Below, one piece after another: positions 6,472 through 11,091 of a DNA stretch of 11,091 nt. The position numbers were made by a program, and so were the translations under genes. Position 1 is the stretch's first letter, and each line of letters begins with the position of its first letter. The notes beneath the pieces were generated by a model. The model searched no databases and was not told the DNA's origin. It saw only the letters and a program-made list of their open reading frames with translations. The stretch comes from VHBM01 sp052386635 (GTDB lineage: Archaea > Thermoproteota > Nitrososphaeria > Nitrososphaerales > Nitrosopumilaceae), in NCBI GenBank assembly GCA_052386635.1, contig JBQTJY010000127.1, positions 1-11,091 of the forward strand, in the 5' to 3' direction.

Positions 6472-7023
6472 GTGCATAAGCCGATAGCAGTATCAATTAC
6501 AATGCTTGTCCTGGCGTCATACATAGGCAACGCTCATGCTGAATTTATGACACAAAATTGTAATGATTGCATTGTAATTCCAGATGCACAGACCTTGGAA
6601 ACCTACAAAAAGACATTGCCAATTGTTATCTGGGCTGAAAACCTGAATCCTGGAAATACCGTCATCGCACTAAAAGGACAATCAAACCTAGGAACCTCAA
6701 GCATACCTATTACGCTTAGCATCACAAATCCTATTGGAAATATAGTTGCAGTTGATCAGATAACTGCAAACCAAGATGGGAGTTTTATGACCCAAATAAA
6801 GACTGGAGGTCCTCTGTGGAAACAGGATGGTTCTTACATAATTAAGGTCCAACAAGGTGATTCAATCAACACAAACAAAATTGCAAAAATCCAAGTCGAC
6901 ATTGTAAACGGTGCAGTTGTACCTGAATTTGGCGCAATAGCCACACTTGTACTATTGGTAGCAATAACTTCGATTGTAATAGTAACTGCAAAAGGCAGAT
7001 TGAGCCCATTAGTAAAAATCTAA
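6472..7023 (+). CDS. Secreted Ig-like protein with PEFG-CTERM sorting tail
   Basis: Starting at GTG 6472 the protein has 183 aa and a normal signal peptide (HKPIAVSITMLVLASYIGNAHA, cleavage after the AHA at about 23). A CNDC pair follows the cleavage site (about 30-33), then an Ig/macroglobulin-like beta domain (about 55-145: LSITNPIGNIVAVDQ, then NQDGSF and DGSYIIKV). The tail is a textbook PEFG-CTERM: VVPEFG (PEFG at 151-154), a hydrophobic helix, and a basic end (KGRLSPLVKI). In thaumarchaea this tail is thought to be processed by an archaeosortase-type enzyme and to anchor proteins on the cell surface. The longer frame from TTG 6367 adds 35 residues and a second hydrophobic stretch before the signal peptide, which is less sensible. 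The ligand or role is unknown. Confidence 0.88.
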   Translation: MHKPIAVSITMLVLASYIGNAHAEFMTQNCNDCIVIPDAQTLETYKKTLPIVIWAENLNPGNTVIALKGQSNLGTSSIPITLSITNPIGNIVAVDQITANQDGSFMTQIKTGGPLWKQDGSYIIKVQQGDSINTNKIAKIQVDIVNGAVVPEFGAIATLVLLVAITSIVIVTAKGRLSPLVKI

Positions 7024-7036
7024 CCAGCTAAACTTC

Positions 7037-7041
7037 TTAAA
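7037..7041 (+). promoter_or_regulatory. TATA element of the PD-(D/E)XK-like gene
   Basis: TTAAA within CTTCTTAAATCC is centred at 7039, 27 nt before the TTG at 7066, supporting that start as leaderless. Confidence 0.6.
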
Positions 7042-7065
7042 TCCTAAAAATCATCGTTTCATCAA

Positions 7066-7737
7066 TTGGATTTAGAACGTTTTCAAGACGATGTGTATGA
7101 AATAACAGAACGACTTGCATCACAGCTAAAAAAAGACGATCTGCCAAAACTAAACTTTGTAAGGCAGCGACTAATTGAGATGTACAAACAGAACTTGGTT
7201 AAAATCAATCACTCTGTTCTTGAATTAATCTGTGCAACAAATCTAATTGCACATGGATACTCAGTCGATGTTGAAAAACAAGTTTCTGACATTTTGATTT
7301 GTGATGTTTATGCAACAAAAGGAGATGGTACAACAATAATCGAGATAGAAACAGGTTTTACACCTCCTGAACATGCACTAGATACTGTTGATTACTATGC
7401 TGCAAGAATAATGAGCAAAATTGCAAGATACAGTAAATACTGTTCCAAGTTTTCACTCGCAATTCCAGTAATAGGAATTTTGCCAATTCAGAAAACCTTT
7501 CTTGAACCACCTAACGCAAGAAAGAACAGCGATATCAAAAAAATAAAAAAATTCTGTGATAGATTCTATAAAAACCCGCCAATTGAGGCAGATGAGATAC
7601 TAAACGCAAGACTACATTCGATTTATCTTATTAACATAGACAAGGGATTTGCAAAAGAGATGGACCCATATGCATATCTGGAACTGACTGACAAACTAAT
7701 CAAAAAAAGTGAGATTGATACAGGCAATTCAAAATAA
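7066..7737 (+). CDS. PD-(D/E)XK nuclease-like protein, possible variant active site
   Basis: A 223-aa soluble protein. Its centre resembles the core of the restriction-endonuclease-like fold: helix with E53 (VLELICATNLIAHGY), strand VDVEKQV, strand SDILICDVY with D75/D80, turn with GDG, then strand IIEIETG with E93-I-E95. The usual signature is D-(n)-E-x-K; here the lysine position is Glu. The protein may therefore be a divergent nuclease or a non-catalytic member. The N-terminal 50 residues are helical (RFQDDVYEITERL); the C-terminus, about 150-223, is Lys-rich and helical. The start is TTG at 7066, supported by a TATA element 27 nt upstream; no ATG is nearby. No methyltransferase or other restriction partner adjoins it. 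The fold call rests on pattern only. Confidence 0.6.
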   Translation: MDLERFQDDVYEITERLASQLKKDDLPKLNFVRQRLIEMYKQNLVKINHSVLELICATNLIAHGYSVDVEKQVSDILICDVYATKGDGTTIIEIETGFTPPEHALDTVDYYAARIMSKIARYSKYCSKFSLAIPVIGILPIQKTFLEPPNARKNSDIKKIKKFCDRFYKNPPIEADEILNARLHSIYLINIDKGFAKEMDPYAYLELTDKLIKKSEIDTGNSK

Positions 7738-7772
7738 CAAGCTTTTCAAATAGCTAAAGATAGACTATACAT

Positions 7773-7889
7773 ATGATTTGTGCAAACTGTGAAAAACACA
7801 AACACTATGAATGCATCGACTGTCTAAATGACCACAAAACACATCTTTGCGAATGTGATTGCCACATTTTGTCAAAATCACATAAATAA
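7773..7889 (+). CDS. Cys/His-rich microprotein, 38 aa
   Basis: An ATG frame of 38 residues with seven Cys and six His: C3-x2-C6, H9, H11, C14-x2-C17, H21, H24, then C26-x-C28-x-C30-H31. That is enough ligands for two zinc sites, possibly a miniature cross-brace. It begins 35 nt after the PD-(D/E)XK-like gene on the same strand, and its stop lies 2 nt from the convergent stop of the PAC2 gene, so it occupies the gap precisely. The promoter is unclear; read-through from 7066 is likely. Cys and His density far above chance supports reality, but there is no family assignment. A one-third Cys/His composition could also serve metal binding rather than structure. Confidence 0.65.
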   Translation: MICANCEKHKHYECIDCLNDHKTHLCECDCHILSKSHK

Positions 7890-7891
7890 AT

Positions 7892-8596
7892 TTAAAATCT
7901 ATAACCTGCAGACCATCTGCTTTTCATTTTCTCATCAAAGTCATCTGCAAGCGAATCAAGCTCTTTTGTGTCGCCAAACTTGTGATATGTTAGCTTTTCT
8001 AATGTGTTTATGACACTTTTTGCCGAACGGTACTGAGGAATAGATGGCTCATTAAGCTCACCATAGAGTCCTATACCTTGTATTCCATTTAGCTTGGCAT
8101 AGCCTAGAATCAAACCATTAAAGCCTGTGATTATTGATTTTTGTGGAGTCGTGTTTAGGTCCATCTTTTCTATCTGTTTTGTAAGCGACATTGATGTTGT
8201 AGTTACGTATGTTTTTGGAGTCTTGCCAAACTCTCGCGTGGTGTGAAACCCACCAACTGTATAGATAAACTTGGCAGAATATTTTTTTGCAATATCAATG
8301 ACGTCTTGACATATGGCATGTAGCTCTGTAGTTGCCTGTGGTTGGCCTGCTCCACCACCAAAAATGATCATGTCTTTTGTGTGTCTATACTCCCACTTGT
8401 CATCTGGCAGCTTTATGTGACCTCCCATATCAAGAACAAAGGTTGGATACGACGATCTTGCGATTCTAAATTTTTTTGTCTTAAGATTTTCGTTTATGTG
8501 CTCAATTACGATAGCACCAACATTTCCCATATCTTGCATTGCTGCAATAATGATTGGCTTTTCAAGATCAGGCTCGTTATCTTGGAAAAACTCCAT
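7892..8596 (-). CDS. PAC2 family protein (proteasome-assembly-chaperone-like)
   Basis: A 234-aa single-domain protein of the PAC2/DUF75 family. Recognisable elements are the N-terminal IIIAAMQDMGNVGAIVIEH (15-33), FGGGAGQPQATTELHAICQ (79-97), a strand and turn with FIYTVGGFHT (110-119), and GFNGLILGYAKLNGIQGIGLYGE (158-180). Archaeal PAC2 homologues (PbaA/PbaB) resemble eukaryotic PAC1-PAC2 and are linked to 20S proteasome assembly or binding, so a cytoplasmic chaperone or proteasome-adaptor role is the likely class function. The C-terminus is SAGYRF; Tyr is third from the end, so it is not a standard HbYX proteasome-docking tail. The ATG at 8596 is preceded by a TTTAAA TATA box 26-27 nt upstream. 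No proteasome subunit is nearby. The family is confident, the molecular role inferred. Confidence 0.9.
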   Translation of the reverse strand: MEFFQDNEPDLEKPIIIAAMQDMGNVGAIVIEHINENLKTKKFRIARSSYPTFVLDMGGHIKLPDDKWEYRHTKDMIIFGGGAGQPQATTELHAICQDVIDIAKKYSAKFIYTVGGFHTTREFGKTPKTYVTTTSMSLTKQIEKMDLNTTPQKSIITGFNGLILGYAKLNGIQGIGLYGELNEPSIPQYRSAKSVINTLEKLTYHKFGDTKELDSLADDFDEKMKSRWSAGYRF

Positions 8597-8619
8597 ACCC
8601 TACTACAGCTTATCTTATC

Positions 8620-8625
8620 TTTAAA
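8620..8625 (-). promoter_or_regulatory. TATA box of the PAC2 gene
   Basis: Minus-strand GTTTAAAG is centred 26-27 nt before ATG 8596, the same geometry as other genes in the window; leaderless transcription is expected. Confidence 0.65.
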
Positions 8626-8730
8626 CTGTGGCTGTGTAAAAATCAAAAACATCGTTAATTAAATTTTAAAACAACTCAATACAATGATCTGATATAAATT
8701 TCCATCGCTTGTATTAGCTAAAAATCAAGA

Positions 8731-8760
8731 TTCATAAACCGATTCAACACTATGTGTGAA
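8731..8760 (+). promoter_or_regulatory. Putative promoter and inverted repeat upstream of the Snf2 gene
   Basis: TTCATAAACC (8731-8740) is the best TATA candidate, predicting a start near 8761 and a leader of about 19 nt before ATG 8780. Directly after it, TTC(A)ACAC-TAT-GTGTGAA (8743-8760) is an imperfect inverted repeat with seven paired positions and one bulged base, overlapping the expected initiation region. It could be an operator or a short hairpin. Confidence 0.35.
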
Positions 8761-8779
8761 AATTAGGGATATACAGTAA

Positions 8780-10498
8780 ATGAAAAACTTTGGTACACTT
8801 GAATACGTGCTTGACAAGTACTCGCAAACATGGAGCTGGAAGGTAACAGGCCAACGCGCAGTTACAATGGTCTCAAAGGTCATACCTCAATCTTGGTACG
8901 GCGATGGCCCACACGAAGCAATCGTTCCTGACAGTCAGAAAAACATCAAGCACATAAAATGGATACTTGAGAGATATCCACTTGAGATCCTATCCAAGTC
9001 TGTCTGGAAAAGAAAACTCGTGGATCATCAAAAACCAATAGAGCGAATCCCAAAGATTGAAAAACTTGTACGTGCAAACCCAGGAAAACAATTTCAAGGA
9101 AAGCTGCTCAATTTTCAAAAAGAAGGACTGGATTTTCTAATAAAATCATACGGAAACGCATTACTTGCAGACGAAATGGGTCTTGGGAAAACTGTTCAAA
9201 CATTGGCATATTTGGCTACAGAAAAGCAAGCCTTTCCAACACTTGTTGTAGCTCCACTTGTTACTTTGAACAACTGGCAAAGAGAAATTGGTAAATTTTT
9301 GAAAAGAAAAAGCCGAAATGGGCGACTAGTTGACGAAGAAGCCCCCACATCATTTATTATTCGTCATGGAAAAAATCAGGATCTTGGCAACTTTGATTTT
9401 TACATTATCAACTATGAATTATTACACAAAAGATTACCCGATCTTCTAAGACTAAACATCAAAACACTTGTCTGCGATGAGGTTCAAAACCTTCGCTCAA
9501 ACACCACACAAAAATATGCTGCTGTAAAAAAACTGGCTGCACTAGAATCAATAAAGTACAGAATTGGACTGTCAGGCACTCCAATCTATAATCGCGGCTC
9601 TGAGATATGGCCTATTGTAGATATTCTAAGGCCTGGTCTTCTTGGAAGCTTCAAAGAGTTTTGTGAGTATTTCTGTTATGTAAATGAGAAAGGAAAAGCA
9701 ATTGTTCTTGAAAACAAACGACAATCATTACACAAGGAGCTACGAAAGCATGTAATGTTGCGACGTAAAAAATCAGATGTACTAAAAGAGCTCAAAGAAA
9801 AGGTGCGATACAAGGAAGTAATAGACGCTGATATAGAATATTATCACAGGGAGCTAAACAGGATTTGGCAGAAACTCGAAGAAGAACAAAGAGATGCTAA
9901 ATCAATGTTTGACAAATCCGCATCATACCAGCGAGCCATACAAGGAGAACGGCAAGCTGCAGGAGTTGCAAAACTTCCATACGTGATCAACTTTGTTGAA
10001 AACATAATGGAAATTGAGGAAAGTGTAGTTGTATTTTGTCATCACAAATACATTCACCAGCTGTTGCATGAAAAACTAAGTAAATATTCTCCATCTTCTA
10101 TAATTGGCGGTCAAACAGATAAGGCAAGACAAGACAACATTGATGCGTTTCAAGCTGGAAAGACAAAGCTAATGATTGCAGGTCTTAGGGCAGGAAACGT
10201 TGGAATAAACTTGAGTCGTGCGCGATATGTTATTTTTGCAGAACTTGACTGGAGTCCTGCAATCCATAGACAAGCAGAAGACAGACTACATAGAATTGGT
10301 CAGAAAAATACAGTCTTTGCATATTATCTGATTGGAAATGGAACACTTGATGATCATGTGGCAAACGTACTTGTCGATAAAAGCTATGAGATTGATGCTA
10401 TAATGGATGCAAAAATAGAAGAAGACGACAACAAGGAAAAGGCCAAACTAATCTTGGCTCAAATCCATGATAAACTATCTGCCAAAATAGTTAATTGA
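8780..10498 (+). CDS. Snf2-family DNA-dependent ATPase (SMARCAL1-like core)
   Basis: A 572-aa superfamily 2 ATPase with both RecA-like lobes. Lobe 1: LLNFQKEGLDFL (109-120, motif Q region), Walker A DEMGLGKT (131-138), motif Ia VVAPLVTLNNW (156-166), Walker B DEVQ (233-236) and SGTP (265-268). Lobe 2: VVVFCHH (416-422), GGQTDKARQ (443-451), AGLRAGNVGINLSRA (467-481) and QAEDRLHRIGQ (498-508), the Snf2 hallmark. A 100-residue N-terminal region without known motifs may bind DNA. Domain layout and small size resemble SMARCAL1/HARP-like and short archaeal and bacterial Snf2 proteins, which translocate on or reanneal DNA in repair. Walker B reads DEVQ rather than the usual DEAH/DESH; the catalytic DE is intact. 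ATG start at 8780. No methylase or nuclease adjoins it, so a defence role is unsupported. Confidence 0.93.
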   Translation: MKNFGTLEYVLDKYSQTWSWKVTGQRAVTMVSKVIPQSWYGDGPHEAIVPDSQKNIKHIKWILERYPLEILSKSVWKRKLVDHQKPIERIPKIEKLVRANPGKQFQGKLLNFQKEGLDFLIKSYGNALLADEMGLGKTVQTLAYLATEKQAFPTLVVAPLVTLNNWQREIGKFLKRKSRNGRLVDEEAPTSFIIRHGKNQDLGNFDFYIINYELLHKRLPDLLRLNIKTLVCDEVQNLRSNTTQKYAAVKKLAALESIKYRIGLSGTPIYNRGSEIWPIVDILRPGLLGSFKEFCEYFCYVNEKGKAIVLENKRQSLHKELRKHVMLRRKKSDVLKELKEKVRYKEVIDADIEYYHRELNRIWQKLEEEQRDAKSMFDKSASYQRAIQGERQAAGVAKLPYVINFVENIMEIEESVVVFCHHKYIHQLLHEKLSKYSPSSIIGGQTDKARQDNIDAFQAGKTKLMIAGLRAGNVGINLSRARYVIFAELDWSPAIHRQAEDRLHRIGQKNTVFAYYLIGNGTLDDHVANVLVDKSYEIDAIMDAKIEEDDNKEKAKLILAQIHDKLSAKIVN

Positions 10499-10525
10499 AA
10501 ATACTGATTTTGTAGCCTCAAATAG

Positions 10526-10530
10526 TATAA
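10526..10530 (+). promoter_or_regulatory. TATA box of the 83-aa gene
   Basis: AGTATAAAAAA carries TATAA centred at 10528, 27 nt before ATG 10555. The gene therefore probably has its own leaderless transcript despite following the Snf2 gene by only 56 nt. Confidence 0.7.
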
Positions 10531-10554
10531 AAAACAAGAAAAACAAGCCTATTC

Positions 10555-10806
10555 ATGGATTTTCTTTTAGAAGAAGAAATGATTGATCTTCTAACCTATT
10601 GCCTGCAAAACCCCGATTCTTCTGATGTAAATGAAAAGAAAAAAAGAATCACCGAAATTGGTAAAGATCTTTTTGCAGATGGTGGTGTTGATGCAATGGT
10701 AAACATGTTTTTTGCACTAGAAAATAGAATAAAAGAAGAGATTGGAAAAGATCCAAAACCATTTCGCGTTCTATGGAATGGTAATTCTGATGAATGGAAA
10801 TACTAG
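10555..10806 (+). CDS. Small hypothetical protein, 83 aa
   Basis: An 83-residue acidic, mainly helical soluble protein: an N-terminal helix (LLEEEMIDLLTYCL), a short polar linker, a second helix (KKKRITEIGKDLF), DGGVDAMVNMFFALENRIKEEIG as a third helix, and a C-terminal FRVLWNGNSDEWKY tail rich in Trp and Asn. No metal, membrane or nucleotide motif is seen. I do not recognise the family. The strong TATA box 27 nt before the ATG, the ATG start and the following T-run make it a convincing gene. Proximity to the Snf2 gene is the only functional hint and is weak because of the separate promoter. Confidence 0.78.
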   Translation: MDFLLEEEMIDLLTYCLQNPDSSDVNEKKKRITEIGKDLFADGGVDAMVNMFFALENRIKEEIGKDPKPFRVLWNGNSDEWKY

Positions 10807-10870
10807 AAAAATAATTTTTTAAAAAATCAGGTGGTTGATTATACAAAGTTTAAAAAAAAGAAAATATCCA
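10807..10870. terminator. Bidirectional T-run terminator between convergent genes
   Basis: For the plus-strand gene, T6 (10815-10820), followed by A6 as a 12-nt palindrome, starts 9 nt after its stop. For the minus-strand gene ending at 10871, the A8 at 10852-10859 reads as T8 starting 12 nt after its stop. Each convergent gene thus has its own oligo-T signal. Confidence 0.55.
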
Positions 10871-11014
10871 CTACGCGCTACCAATTCTGAAGATGTTGGT
10901 ATGGCAAGTGGGGCAGGTACCTTTGACGGCTGGTTTGCCGTTCTTTAGGGTAACTGAACTTGGACTTTGAATCTCTCTTTTTGTCCTACATTTGACACAA
11001 TAACCTGTGGTCAT
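10871..11014 (-). CDS. DUF5679-like zinc microprotein, 47 aa
   Basis: An ATG frame (11014 to 10871) encodes 47 residues with the pattern YCVKCRTKREI...VTLKNGKPAVKG-TCPTCHTNIFRIG: two zinc knuckles, C6-x2-C9 and C34-x2-C37, around a KNG-x-PAVKG beta hairpin. I recognise this as the small DUF5679-type zinc-ribbon domain that occurs alone in thaumarchaea and elsewhere as a topoisomerase-associated or isolated ribbon. A role with nucleic acids is plausible but unproven. The other upstream ATG (11024) is in a different frame. TATA-like CTAATATG lies about 25 nt upstream. The gene converges with the 83-aa gene and ends at a T8 run. The 77 nt beyond its start up to the window end hold no gene that I can support. 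Confidence 0.8.
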   Translation of the reverse strand: MTTGYCVKCRTKREIQSPSSVTLKNGKPAVKGTCPTCHTNIFRIGSA

Positions 11015-11091
11015 GGGTAGTCATCTCTTTTTGCCATATTAGCGGAATGCTGTGAAAATTATTTTACCATCAGGTACATAACCGATCTAGG

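Noticed and set aside
7892..7900. C-terminal GYRF of the PAC2 protein as an HbYX proteasome-docking motif
   Set aside because: HbYX needs Tyr as the second-last residue; here it is third from the end, so the match is only approximate.
8780..10498. Snf2 ATPase as part of a DISARM-like or other defence island
   Set aside because: No methyltransferase, DUF1998, phospholipase or nuclease gene adjoins it; the flanking genes are PAC2 and an unknown small protein, and it has the compact SMARCAL1-like core.
10649..10846. 65-aa minus-strand open frame
   Set aside because: It is antisense to the 83-aa gene, which has a strong promoter, and it runs through the terminator region.
11015..11091. Possible 3' end of another minus-strand gene (frame open to a TAA at 11059-11061)
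   Set aside because: Only about ten codons are visible and no motif can be judged, so the frame cannot be told from chance.
1..11091. Search for tRNA, rRNA, CRISPR repeats, transposases and attachment sites
   Set aside because: No recognisable conserved RNA segments, regularly spaced repeats, transposase motifs or terminal inverted repeats were seen by eye.

Overview
The window looks like chromosomal DNA of an ammonia-oxidising archaeon of the Nitrososphaerota (Thaumarchaeota), most likely the low-GC Nitrosopumilus/Nitrosarchaeum branch. The reasons are: AT-rich DNA; a secreted protein ending in a PEFG-CTERM surface-sorting tail; a PAC2-type proteasome chaperone-like protein; a JAMM protease; a DUF5679-type zinc microprotein; and archaeal TATA elements about 27 nt upstream of start codons, several of which are TTG or GTG. 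Those starts are best read as leaderless. I see no rRNA, tRNA, CRISPR array, insertion sequence or phage gene. The genus is an inference.

Layout. 1-2525, plus strand: the 3' part of a long coiled-coil protein, a JAMM/MPN+ metalloprotease, a two-helix membrane protein with a C-terminal zinc ribbon, an unknown 108-aa protein and a 52-aa Cys-rich microprotein. 2530-6361, minus strand: a DppB/DppC-type ABC permease pair, a 55-aa zinc-ribbon protein with its own promoter, and a secreted Ig-like/coiled-coil protein with a glycosylation-sequon-rich tail. 6472-7889, plus strand: a PEFG-CTERM surface protein, a PD-(D/E)XK-like protein and a 38-aa Cys/His-rich microprotein. 7892-8596, minus: PAC2 protein. 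8780-10806, plus: a Snf2-family ATPase and an 83-aa unknown. 10871-11014, minus: the DUF5679-like microprotein.

How the genes fit together. Most are single-gene transcription units with their own promoters. The clear co-transcribed set is the permease pair (1-nt gap); the 1683/2010 genes (9-nt gap) probably form another. The two surface proteins at 5279-6361 and 6472-7023 are divergently transcribed from a 110-nt region. JAMM and PAC2 are both protein-turnover families but are about 6 kb apart, so any link is only thematic. No ATPase or substrate-binding protein accompanies the permeases.

Most notable: five small putative zinc proteins in 11 kb (three too short for many gene callers), a regular promoter-to-start spacing that re-assigns several starts, a roughly 190-residue outer-loop insertion in the DppC-like permease, and a sequon-repeat tail on a secreted protein. 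I found no convincing new defence or mobile system; this reads mostly as ordinary core chromosome with several unstudied lineage genes.
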